Source: Scatomorpha sp964535405 (lineage in GTDB: Bacteria > Bacillota > Clostridia > Oscillospirales > Oscillospiraceae). Taken from it: a stretch of 44,302 bases of DNA. This document shows, piece after piece, positions 23,809 through 32,135 of the stretch (positions within the stretch are counted from its first letter, which is position 1; the number at the start of each line of letters is the position of its first letter). The stretch covers positions 1-44,302 of the forward strand of contig CAZHUG010000013.1 of assembly GCA_964535405.1 (NCBI GenBank). Reading direction: 5' to 3'. The translations under genes and the position numbers were made by a program. The notes below the pieces were generated by a model. The model saw only the letters and a list, made by a program, of their open reading frames with translations. It searched no databases and was not told the origin of the DNA.

Positions 23809-25011
23809 ATGGAAATGTTAGACGATGTAAAAATCTTGGACTTTTGCTCTAATGTCGCAGGTCCGGGAGCCAGTGCCATGGCAACGGACTTCGGCGCAAA
23901 CGTAATCAAGATTGAGTCCACAGTCGGTGACTCTGCCAGAACCTATGCTCCCTTCATTGATGGCAAAGGCATGACCCACGCCTGGGTAAACAGGGGCAAG
24001 AAATCCATAGTTCTGAATCTCAAGGATCCTCGCGCAATTGAGATTTGCAAGAAACTCGTTGCAGACGCTGACGTTCTTGTTGAGGCATACAGGCCCGGTG
24101 TCATGGATCGGCTCGGTCTGGGCTACGAGACTCTTAAGCAGCTCAATCCGAAGCTTGTTTACTGCTCTCTGAGCGCATTTGGTCAGAGCGGCCCCTATGC
24201 CGACAGGCCGGGCTTTGACCTGATGGGTCAGGCAATATCCGGCATGATAAGCGTCACAGGCGAAAAGGGCGGCAGACCCATTAAGCACGGCGTTACCCTT
24301 GCAGACTACTTTGCCGGTCCCAATGCCTATGCCGCCATAATGACAGCTCTTCACTATCAGCGCCGCACAGGCAAGGGCCAGCATATTGACGTTTCCCTTA
24401 TCCAGGGCATGATTTATCTCAACAGCCCCATTGACCGGCTCAATGACGGCATAGTGATAAAGCCCAACGGCGGACACCATTCCGCACTCTGCCCCTTCGG
24501 CGGCTTTTACAACGACAAGGGTGAGGGCGTCGTCATCTGCGCACCGTCCCCGAGGCCCTGGGAGTGCATCGCAAAGGCGCTCGACCGCCCCGACTTTCTC
24601 ACAGACCCCAAGTATTCAACCGTAAATACCCGCGCCGCAAACCAGGTGGAAATCATAGCGGAAATTGAGGCATGGCTCAGCACCTTCCCGAGCATGGACG
24701 CGGCGATAGCCAAGATGGAGGAGTTTGACGTTCCCTGCTGCAAAATTAATACCACACAGGACGTTGTTAACGATCCGCAGGTCAAGCACATGGGCTATAT
24801 TGTGCAGGCGCCTACTCAGGATGATATTACGAGCAGGGACAGCTTTCTGACCAGAGGCCCCAATGCGTTTTTCTCCGATAAGCCGGGGTATATCCACAAG
24901 GCACCCGTGCTTGGTCAGCATACCGGCGAAGTTCTGGCGGAGCTTGGCTACAGCAGTGAAGATATCGATAAAATGATAAGCGAGTGGGCACCCAAGGATA
25001 CAAAGATATAA
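23809..25011 (+). CDS. Class III (CaiB/BaiF-type) CoA-transferase B
   Basis: 400 aa. It contains DVKILDFCSNVAGPGAS, GANVIKIES, ADVLVEAYRPGVMDRLG, YCSLSAFGQSGPY and RPGFDLMGQAISGM with the catalytic-type Asp. It is clearly a paralogue, not a copy, of the 20133 product. Start ATG follows GGAGATAAATT, 49 bases after the enoate reductase stop, so it is in the same transcript. Two transferases in one cluster suggest an acceptor/donor pair or two related substrates. Confidence 0.9.
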   Translation: MEMLDDVKILDFCSNVAGPGASAMATDFGANVIKIESTVGDSARTYAPFIDGKGMTHAWVNRGKKSIVLNLKDPRAIEICKKLVADADVLVEAYRPGVMDRLGLGYETLKQLNPKLVYCSLSAFGQSGPYADRPGFDLMGQAISGMISVTGEKGGRPIKHGVTLADYFAGPNAYAAIMTALHYQRRTGKGQHIDVSLIQGMIYLNSPIDRLNDGIVIKPNGGHHSALCPFGGFYNDKGEGVVICAPSPRPWECIAKALDRPDFLTDPKYSTVNTRAANQVEIIAEIEAWLSTFPSMDAAIAKMEEFDVPCCKINTTQDVVNDPQVKHMGYIVQAPTQDDITSRDSFLTRGPNAFFSDKPGYIHKAPVLGQHTGEVLAELGYSSEDIDKMISEWAPKDTKI

Positions 25012-25094
25012 TTAAACGCCTGGAATGCCCCCCGGAGAGTAAGCTAAATTGTAGATAGAAACAAAATTCAGTAAATAGTAACAGGAGGTACGTT

Positions 25095-26252
25095 ATGCAG
25101 AGGAAGTTAAATTTCACGAAGGAACACAATGTGTTCAGAGAGGCCTTTGGGGCGTTTCTGGATAAAGAAGCAGTTCCCTATTATGACGAGTGGTGCGCAA
25201 ATCACCAGATACCCCATGAGTATTACGAGAAAATGGGCGAGCAAGGCTACATGGCAATGTGGGTCGATAAAAAGTATGGTGGAGCGGGCTGCTATGGTGA
25301 TTATCTCTACACAGTTATTAAGGCCGAGGAATACGCCAAGAGAGGCCTAAACTGCATTTTCTCCCGTCTGAGCGGCGATGTTGTTACCCCTTACATAGAC
25401 CAGCACGGCAGCGAGGAGCAGAAAGCCAAATGGCTCCCTAAGATAGTAAAGGGCGAGACCGTCATGGCGGTCTGCATGACCGAGCCGGATCACGGCTCAG
25501 ACCTTGCAAACATCGGCACCAGCGCAGAGGACATGGGCGACCACTACCTCGTGAACGGCACAAAGACCTTTATATCCAATGGCCGCATTGCCGATCTGCT
25601 TGTTGTTGCAGTGCGCACGAACCCCAATGCGGACAAGCCGCATCGCGGCATCAGCCTGATCCTTATCGAGACCGATAGAGAAGGCGTTTCGAGCAAGTTC
25701 ATTGACAGAATCGGACTTCAGGCACAGGATACCGCTCAGATTTTCTTCGACAACGTCAAGGTGCCCAAGGGGAATATCCTCGGCGAGGAGAACAGAGGCT
25801 TTTATCTGCTGATGCAGCATCTTGAGGCGGAGAGAATCATGGCGGCATACGGCTCTATCGGTACTGTTGAGCACACTCTGAGCCTCACCAAGGAATATGT
25901 CCTGCAGCGCAAAATCTTCAACAAGCCAATCTCGGCTTTCCAGAATACCCAGTTTAAGCTCGCACAGCTTTACACCGAGTACAATCTGGCGATCACTTTC
26001 TTGGATCAGGTGCTCATTGATTTTATGGCTGGAAAGAAGGATCTCAATACCGATGTTTCAATGATCAAGTTCTATACATCCGAGCTGGCATTTAAGGCGG
26101 CTGACCAGTGCGTTCAGATGCACGGCGGCTACGGCATTTGCACCGAGCAGCCGATTTCCAGGCAGTTCTGCGATACAAGAATCATGCGCTTCATGGGCGG
26201 CACTACCGAAACCCAAATCGGCGTTGTTGCCAACGGTCTGGGCATTAAATAA
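25095..26252 (+). CDS. Acyl-CoA dehydrogenase
   Basis: 385 aa FAD enzyme that oxidises acyl-CoA to enoyl-CoA or works in reverse. CMTEPDHGSDLANIGT and GTKTFISNGRIADL are the FAD/substrate-binding signatures; MHGGYGI and RIMRFMGGTTETQ end the family pattern. At the usual C-terminal catalytic Glu (YEG-type) there is Gly (MGG). A Glu at 246 in LEAERIMAAYG aligns with the alternative base used by isovaleryl-CoA dehydrogenase, so activity is plausible. Start ATG follows AGGAGG. The role in the cluster may be desaturation or reduction of a side chain. Confidence 0.9.
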   Translation: MQRKLNFTKEHNVFREAFGAFLDKEAVPYYDEWCANHQIPHEYYEKMGEQGYMAMWVDKKYGGAGCYGDYLYTVIKAEEYAKRGLNCIFSRLSGDVVTPYIDQHGSEEQKAKWLPKIVKGETVMAVCMTEPDHGSDLANIGTSAEDMGDHYLVNGTKTFISNGRIADLLVVAVRTNPNADKPHRGISLILIETDREGVSSKFIDRIGLQAQDTAQIFFDNVKVPKGNILGEENRGFYLLMQHLEAERIMAAYGSIGTVEHTLSLTKEYVLQRKIFNKPISAFQNTQFKLAQLYTEYNLAITFLDQVLIDFMAGKKDLNTDVSMIKFYTSELAFKAADQCVQMHGGYGICTEQPISRQFCDTRIMRFMGGTTETQIGVVANGLGIK

Positions 26253-26271
26253 GAAAAATCACAGCGTTTGG

Positions 26272-26306
26272 CTGCTGTACTATTCAGAGCTAGAATAGTA
26301 CAGCAG
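26272..26306. promoter_or_regulatory. Inverted repeat before the permease gene
   Basis: CTGCTGTACTATTC (26272-26285) and its perfect complement (26293-26306) with a 7-base loop. It lies between the dehydrogenase and permease genes and could be a processing hairpin, a partial terminator or an operator. Confidence 0.5.
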
Positions 26307-26335
26307 TCATGAAAGAGAAAGAGGAGGGAAAACTT

Positions 26336-27745
26336 ATGTCAAACAAAAAAATGTTTTCCGCAAAACAAATAATTTTCGCAATATTAGGAATAATCATTGC
26401 GGTCGTATTTTTTCTGGTCGAGCCCCCTGAGGGTCTGCCTGTGGAGGGCTTTAGAACGCTGGGACTTTTCCTGATGGCGATTGTCTGGTGGATAGGTGCC
26501 GTGTTCCCCGATTTTGTCACGGCGTTCTGGCTGCTTGCCTCACTTGTGCTGTTCAAGGTCGTCCCGCTGGGCACCGCGTTCAGTGCATTTTCGGGCAGCG
26601 TTATCTGGATAGTTATTCCGGCGCTTGCCATCGGAGTTGCGCTGAGCAAGACCGGTCTTCTCCGCCGCATTGTGCTTAAAATACTCAGCATGTTTAAAGG
26701 CTCGTTCAAGAGCCAGGTTCTGGCTTTTCTTGTAGCCGGCAACATTGTAAATCCCCTGATTCCCAGTGCGACCGCAAAAATCGCAATCGCGGGCCCCCTT
26801 GCAAGAACTTACAGTGAGGAAATGGGCTTCGAGCGCAAGTCAAAGCCCGCAGCCGGACTGTTTACGGCAATGTGGTCTGCCTTTGGCGCCTGCGGCCCCT
26901 TCTTCCTGACCGGCACAACCATGTGCTTTGTCATGATCGGTCTGCTGCCTGCGGAGTATCAGGCCCAGTGGACGTTTGCGAAATGGTTTTTGGCAGTATG
27001 GCCCTGGGGCGTTGTCTGGTTTATCCTGTCCTACATCTTCATTCGGCTGTTCTACACGCCGAAGGAAGAAAAGCCTCTGCCCGAAGGCTACATGAAAGAG
27101 CAATATAGCGCTCTTGGCAAGATGTCGGTAAACGAGAAAATTGCGCTGGCTGTTCTTGGATTTTGCCTCGTCATGTGGGTTTCTGAAAGCTTTCACGGTG
27201 TTTCAGCCGCAGTTGTCGCACTGCTCGGCATGATCGTTCTTTTGAGCACCAGCGTTCTTGACAGACAGTCCTTCCGCAGCAACATTGCCTGGGATGCGGT
27301 TATATTTATTGCCTGCAATACCGGTATAGCAGGCGTCTTTAGTGTGACCGGCATCACCGCCTGGGTTGGAACGACCTTTGGCGCGTACCTGCAGCCGCTG
27401 TTCTCCAATGTCTTCGTGCTTATCATTGTGTCTGTAATTGCGATCAGCCTTCTGCGCTTCATATTTGTTTCTCAGACTGCTTTGATGACGATCTACACGG
27501 TTGCCTGTGCACCCTTCGCAATCGCCGCGGGCATGAGTCCGTTTATACCGGGCATCATCAGCCTTGTTACCGTCAACGTTTGGAACGTTCTGTATCACAA
27601 CGCCACCATGATCACCTGCATTGCCGCGGCCGGCGAAATGGCGGAGTTTAAGGATATCAGAAAGATGTCATTTGTGTATATGCTCGCCTGCGTGCTGGGC
27701 CTGATTGCCTGCGTGCCGATGTGGAATATCCTCGGGATGATGTAA
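26336..27745 (+). CDS. DASS/SLC13-type anion permease
   Basis: 469 aa from ATG 26336 (GAGGAGG upstream); the earlier ATG at 26309 has none. About 11-12 hydrophobic segments are visible. The words NIVNPLIPSATAKIAIAGPLA and FVSQTALMTIYTVACAPFA fit the two conserved Ser-Asn-Thr-like loops of divalent anion:Na+ symporters. The family imports di- and tricarboxylates and related acids. Its position between the CoA enzymes suggests import of the acid that the cluster metabolises; the substrate cannot be read from sequence. Confidence 0.85.
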   Translation: MSNKKMFSAKQIIFAILGIIIAVVFFLVEPPEGLPVEGFRTLGLFLMAIVWWIGAVFPDFVTAFWLLASLVLFKVVPLGTAFSAFSGSVIWIVIPALAIGVALSKTGLLRRIVLKILSMFKGSFKSQVLAFLVAGNIVNPLIPSATAKIAIAGPLARTYSEEMGFERKSKPAAGLFTAMWSAFGACGPFFLTGTTMCFVMIGLLPAEYQAQWTFAKWFLAVWPWGVVWFILSYIFIRLFYTPKEEKPLPEGYMKEQYSALGKMSVNEKIALAVLGFCLVMWVSESFHGVSAAVVALLGMIVLLSTSVLDRQSFRSNIAWDAVIFIACNTGIAGVFSVTGITAWVGTTFGAYLQPLFSNVFVLIIVSVIAISLLRFIFVSQTALMTIYTVACAPFAIAAGMSPFIPGIISLVTVNVWNVLYHNATMITCIAAAGEMAEFKDIRKMSFVYMLACVLGLIACVPMWNILGMM

Positions 27746-27780
27746 TTTCATAAGTGACGCGCTTATCCGTTCCTCTTGGA

Positions 27781-27816
27781 GTCGGTCCCCTTGCGAAATA
27801 AAACAATCGGACCGAC
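27781..27816. terminator. Hairpin between the two permease genes
   Basis: GTCGGTCC (27781-27788) and GGACCGAC (27809-27816) followed by CTTTG. The T-tract is weak, so a regulatory or processing role is equally possible. Confidence 0.45.
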
Positions 27817-27873
27817 CTTTGACGGGGGTATTGGCGTCTTACTCACAGAAAAACAAAAAAGGGAGTGCAATTT

Positions 27874-29301
27874 ATGGCAGAGTTTTTAGTTGTTGTTGCT
27901 TATATCGTTCTCACCACCGGCATTGGCTGGTATTTAAGCAATAAAGCGAAGAGCAGTGAAAATATCGATTCATTCTTTCTGGCAAAGAAAAATCTGGGCC
28001 CCGTTCTTATTTGTTTTTTGATGTTCGGCGAGATGGTCGCCGGCTCCAGCACGGTCGGCAGCGCAAGCACGGCATTCGGCAGCGGCATGTCTTCGGTTTG
28101 GACAAACTGGGGACAGGCGCTTGGCGTTTTCGTCTTTGTGCTTACTGTCAGCAAGTTTTATCGTGTTGCAAGCCGGAACGGCGCATACTCAGTCCCTGAA
28201 GCATTCGAATTCCGCTTTGACCGCCGCACTCGCATGGTCATCATGATCATCGTCATGGTGGTTTACGGCATTATGTTTGCAATGCAGCCCCGCGCAGCGG
28301 CTGCAATTCTTTCGCCTATGATTGAGATAGATTTAACACTAATGACCTGGATAATGGCGGGCATCTTTGTTTTGCAGGCGCTTGTAGGCTTGAAGGGCAT
28401 TGCTGCAATGAATGTGGTACATTCAACCTGCCTGTATGTCGGCTGTGCCGTGGTTGCAATCCTGGCATACACGAAGGTAGGAAGCCTGGACGCGGTCAAA
28501 ACAGCGCTTGGCGCAGAGTACCTCAGCTTCGCAAAACCGTCTGTGCAAACGGTCGTTGGCAATGCGGTTGGCGGCATGTTCGGCTTCATCCTGTCCTCCA
28601 CGCTGGTTGCCAACGTATACAGCGCCAAGAGCAAAAAGGCCGCAAATACCGGTGTTTCCGTGGCGGCAGTTCTGGTAATTGTATTCGCATTTTTCCCCGC
28701 GTTCATCGGCGTTTCCGGCAAGATGCTCTTCCCCGATGCAGCCAACACCACAATTCTCTACACTGTGGCAGATTCCTTCGGATCATTTGTGGGCGGCCTT
28801 GCAAGTATGGCCATAATCGCGGCAGTGTTTTCCACAGCGCCTGCGTTTTTGCTCACCTTGTCTACCACGCTTACACGTGACTTCTACGTTGCGGTGGTGA
28901 ACAAGGATGCAAGTGAGCGGAGCCAGCTCAGGTTCTCGAAGTTGGCGATCGTGGGTATCGGACTCATTGCAACTCTGCTTGGCACCAAGGCGGGCTCCAT
29001 ACTCAGTCAGATTAACGGTGCATTCCAAATTCGCTCGGTTGCGGGTCTTGTGCTGATTATAAGCTGTTACTGGAAAAAGGTTGATAAGAAATCTGCTTTC
29101 TGGGCAATTTTGTGCGGCGGGATAGTTGCGGCAGTCTGGCATTTCGCCGGTCAACCGTTTGGAATCGTTCCGTTCTGGCCCGGCAACGCAGTGGCTATTG
29201 TTATCCTGCTGGTAATGACACTCGGCAACGGATACAAGGAGTCACCTGACTTTAGAAGATATAAAGAGCACATGCTGGCGATTCCGGACGCTGAATTGTA
29301 A
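27874..29301 (+). CDS. Sodium:solute symporter (SSS family)
   Basis: 475 aa from ATG 27874, with GGGAG 8 bases upstream; an in-frame GTG at 27865 is within that site. About 12-13 membrane segments, beginning EFLVVVAYIVLTTGIGWYL, with SENIDSFFLAKKNLGPV and FLMFGEMVAGSSTVG characteristic of SSS transporters (PutP/PanF fold). These use the sodium gradient to import amino acids, carboxylates or other small organic substrates. It forms a second uptake route beside the DASS permease. Confidence 0.88.
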   Translation: MAEFLVVVAYIVLTTGIGWYLSNKAKSSENIDSFFLAKKNLGPVLICFLMFGEMVAGSSTVGSASTAFGSGMSSVWTNWGQALGVFVFVLTVSKFYRVASRNGAYSVPEAFEFRFDRRTRMVIMIIVMVVYGIMFAMQPRAAAAILSPMIEIDLTLMTWIMAGIFVLQALVGLKGIAAMNVVHSTCLYVGCAVVAILAYTKVGSLDAVKTALGAEYLSFAKPSVQTVVGNAVGGMFGFILSSTLVANVYSAKSKKAANTGVSVAAVLVIVFAFFPAFIGVSGKMLFPDAANTTILYTVADSFGSFVGGLASMAIIAAVFSTAPAFLLTLSTTLTRDFYVAVVNKDASERSQLRFSKLAIVGIGLIATLLGTKAGSILSQINGAFQIRSVAGLVLIISCYWKKVDKKSAFWAILCGGIVAAVWHFAGQPFGIVPFWPGNAVAIVILLVMTLGNGYKESPDFRRYKEHMLAIPDAEL

Positions 29302-29353
29302 TTCTCTGAACATCTCCGCTGATATTTTATTTTTTGAGGGATGATATCTGGCA

Positions 29354-29388
29354 GCACGCCCTCCGCATACTTATGCTGCAGGGCGTGC
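29354..29388 (+). terminator. Hairpin after the SSS symporter
   Basis: GCACGCCCT (29354-29362) and AGGGCGTGC (29380-29388), with inner GCATA/TATGC, followed by GAAGTTTT. It is probably a terminator, so the ligase gene may have its own start; no clear promoter was found. Confidence 0.55.
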
Positions 29389-29453
29389 GAAGTTTTCATT
29401 GACAATAATGGCACTCGGCAAAGCTTGTGCCGCAGCTGAAAGAGGGGGATAAT

Positions 29454-31013
29454 ATGTTTCAATTTGGACATTTCCTGATTAGAAATGCAAATGTAAATCC
29501 TGACAGGTTGGCCCTGGTGTGCAAAGGTGAGGCATATACCTGGAAGGAATTAAATGTGAGAGTAAATAAACTTGCAAATTCAATGACCGGGATAGGAATT
29601 AAGAAGGGTGACAGGGTCGCATTTATGTTTCGCAACTGCGCGGAGACCGTTCTTGTATTTCTGGCAAGTCAGAAAATCGGGGCAACCGCAGTGCCGATAA
29701 ACACGCACTTTCTGCCCGGCGAGATTGCAAGAATTATGGATGTTGTCGACTGCAAGGTCGCAGTTTTTGAGTCTGACTTTGCCGACACGATACATAGCGT
29801 AAAGAAAATCTATGACAGACTAGAGATACTTATCGCCCACCAATGCAGGGAACGTGGTGACTATGATCTGACAGAGCTTATTGAAAACGGAGACGAAGAC
29901 GAGGCCCAGGTCAGTGTATCTGCAGACGATGAGTCTGTAATCATTTTTACCAGTGGCACAACAGGCACTTCCAAGGCCGTGCTGAGAACGCAGGGGATGA
30001 TGCGTGAATATGGTTTGATGCTCGCAATTGAAAACGACAACTGCCATAAGCCGGAGGTTGCGCTCACACACTGTCTGTTTTTTCACACCGCATGTATGAG
30101 CATTCTCATAAAGATGATGGCGCTTTGCGGAACCTTCGTGTTAGTTAATAAGGTTGATGCCGACTACATTTTCTCCAGCATAGAAAAATACAAAGTCACA
30201 CAGATGCTGATGGTGCCGCCAATTCTATATATGCGCCTGCACGAATCGGGTCTATGGAAAGAAAATGATGTCAGCTCCCTTCGGGAGGCCCAGTTTACCG
30301 GAGGTAAAAGCAGTATAGATCAGATCAGAAAAATATTTGAAATGTTCCCCGGTGGCAAAATCCGTCCCTCCTACGGCTCGACAGAAATGTGCGCCGCCTG
30401 CAGTGCTGTCCTGCCGCAGGAGGTGCTTGAAGAGAACCATGAGCTTATTAAAACAGTTGGGCGCATAAACGCCAACTGTGAGCTGAAGCTGGTTGACAAC
30501 GAGGGAAATGAAGTCCCTACAGGCGAGGTTGGCGAGGCGATAGTCCGCTCCTCTATGGTGTTCAAGGGCTATATAAAAAATGACGAGCTAAATAGAAAGG
30601 TTTTCAGCGACGGCTGGTTTCATACCGAGGATTTAATGAAGCGCGATGAAAATGGCTTCTATTATCTGGTAGACAGAAAAAAGGACATGATAAAAACCGG
30701 CGGTGAGAACGTATACGCACAAGAGGTGGAGGATGTTTTGCGCAGCCATCCGAGCATATTCGACTGCGCCCTGATCGGTGTTGAGGACAAGCGCTTTGGT
30801 GAAGCGGTTGCGGCCGCGATTATTCTCAATGCCGGAGCAGCTCTCACGGACGAGGAACTGATTGCCTACTGCAGGCAGAACCTCTCCAGCTATAAAAAGC
30901 CGCGCTATGTGGCGTTTGTTAGCGAGCTTCCGCACAATGTTACGGGTAAAATTCAAAAGAGCGTTCTTCGTGATCAGGCAGACAAATTGTTCAGACCTAT
31001 TGAAGGCATTTAG
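29454..31013 (+). CDS. Acyl-CoA ligase (class I adenylate-forming)
   Basis: 519 aa from ATG 29454 (GAGGGGGAT upstream). It activates a carboxylic acid with ATP to the acyl-adenylate and then the CoA thioester. Motifs are IIFTSGTTGTSKAV (ATP loop), YGSTEMC, GWFHTEDL, RKKDMIKTGGENVYAQEVE, and the catalytic Lys in GKIQKSVLRDQ. It is similar in plan to CaiC/BaiB but differs clearly from the BaiB at 36681. As last gene of the cluster it could prime the substrate so that the two CoA-transferases can recycle CoA. Confidence 0.9.
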   Translation: MFQFGHFLIRNANVNPDRLALVCKGEAYTWKELNVRVNKLANSMTGIGIKKGDRVAFMFRNCAETVLVFLASQKIGATAVPINTHFLPGEIARIMDVVDCKVAVFESDFADTIHSVKKIYDRLEILIAHQCRERGDYDLTELIENGDEDEAQVSVSADDESVIIFTSGTTGTSKAVLRTQGMMREYGLMLAIENDNCHKPEVALTHCLFFHTACMSILIKMMALCGTFVLVNKVDADYIFSSIEKYKVTQMLMVPPILYMRLHESGLWKENDVSSLREAQFTGGKSSIDQIRKIFEMFPGGKIRPSYGSTEMCAACSAVLPQEVLEENHELIKTVGRINANCELKLVDNEGNEVPTGEVGEAIVRSSMVFKGYIKNDELNRKVFSDGWFHTEDLMKRDENGFYYLVDRKKDMIKTGGENVYAQEVEDVLRSHPSIFDCALIGVEDKRFGEAVAAAIILNAGAALTDEELIAYCRQNLSSYKKPRYVAFVSELPHNVTGKIQKSVLRDQADKLFRPIEGI

Positions 31014-31065
31014 CGTTCAGTATAGAATATATTAGGGGATAGCAAATGGAGATTGGCTTATCCGC

Positions 31066-31111
31066 AATAAGGCCGGGGAGCATTGATTAATCAATGCTCC
31101 CCGGCCTTATT
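31066..31111. terminator. Perfect 46-base palindromic terminator
   Basis: AATAAGGCCGGGGAGC and its complement form 23-bp arms without interruption. It closes the sigma-54 cluster and the minus-strand genes on the other side. Confidence 0.85.
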
Positions 31112-31178
31112 GGTTTGCGCGTTAAGCAAGCGCAGGTTAATGTGCGCGCAGAGTCCTATTTGCCTTACTTTACACGTC

Positions 31179-31307
31179 TTAGGGCGTCTTTTCATCCGTC
31201 AAGCCGACCAGCTGGTCAATGCCGGTTTCGTAATAAACTGCCAGCCTTGCAACAATATTCAATGGGACATCACGCTCTCCGCGTTCATATTTCGAATAAA
31301 GAGACTG
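31179..31307 (-). pseudogene. XRE-type HTH regulator fragment (copy 2)
   Basis: SLYSKYERGERDVPLNIV and ARLAVYYETGIDQLVGLTDE are the C-terminal half of an HTH_3 domain. The first helices are absent and the upstream frame runs into the exonuclease gene. It matches the fragment at 17645-17781 with shared flanks, including a strong terminator just beyond its end. Confidence 0.55.
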
Positions 31308-31323
31308 ATCACCGCCGCAGTCA

Positions 31324-31911
31324 TCATGGAATCGTCCAATGTGTCCTATTGCGCTTGCGGACTGTGCAGATATTTTGAAGATCATAGTCGCGCAGATACC
31401 TCTGCACATTTATGCCCTGGTCTATGTAGTCGAGCAACAGCATGGCGCAGGCGTGGCTGTCGCTGCCGGCATCGTGATGATTGAGCGCGATTTCGCGATA
31501 ATCACACAGAGTGCTGAGCTTGTGGTTTTCGAGCCTTGGATAGCAGGCGCGTCCCATCGCGCAGGTGCAGGCATAGGCCGTAAGCGGTCGCCAGTCAATG
31601 CCATAGTGCCTGAGACACTTGGCGAGCACGCTCATGTCAAAGGGCGCGTTATGTGCAATCAGCAGACCGCTGTCCATGATATGCTCAATCTCGCTCCACA
31701 GCTCGGGAAAGCTGGGCTTATCGGCAACCATATCCGGCGTTATTCCTGTCAGCTTTATGTTAAAGTAGTTAAAATCCGCCTGCGGATTTATAAGCGTGCT
31801 TATCTCCTGAACGATTTCCCCGTATTCAACGACGGTGATGCCAATTGCGCTCATACGGTCGTTGGCGTAGTTTGGTGTCTCAACGTCAAATGCTATATAT
31901 CTGTCTGCCAT
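31324..31911 (-). CDS. DnaQ-like DEDDh 3'-5' exonuclease
   Basis: 195 aa from ATG 31911, with GGAGG 5 bases upstream; a longer frame to 31950 lacks this. ExoI motif FDVETP, ExoII AHNAPFDMSVL and ExoIII HHDAGSDSHACA supply the acidic and His residues of the DEDDh family. Related to the epsilon subunit of DNA polymerase III, it is here a small stand-alone exonuclease likely in DNA repair or RNA trimming. It is transcribed against the flanking genes. The C-terminus (RKRNRTHWTIP) runs into the XRE remnant and may be altered. Confidence 0.88.
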   Translation of the reverse strand: MADRYIAFDVETPNYANDRMSAIGITVVEYGEIVQEISTLINPQADFNYFNIKLTGITPDMVADKPSFPELWSEIEHIMDSGLLIAHNAPFDMSVLAKCLRHYGIDWRPLTAYACTCAMGRACYPRLENHKLSTLCDYREIALNHHDAGSDSHACAMLLLDYIDQGINVQRYLRDYDLQNICTVRKRNRTHWTIP

Positions 31912-32135
31912 CACAGCCTCCGGAACTATTTTTAGAGTGATTACGTCCAAGTTTCGACGAATCCCCTTCTAGTTTATACTTTTTTCGCAGGACATGCAAC
32001 TTGAAAAAATGACGGGCGTGGAGCATAATGGAAAAAGTTCGAGAACACATATTATATTGACTATGGATTAAACGACTATGCATCCGAATGGAATTTTGAC
32101 TAATAGCTGCTGAAATGAAACTGAGGAGACAGAAA

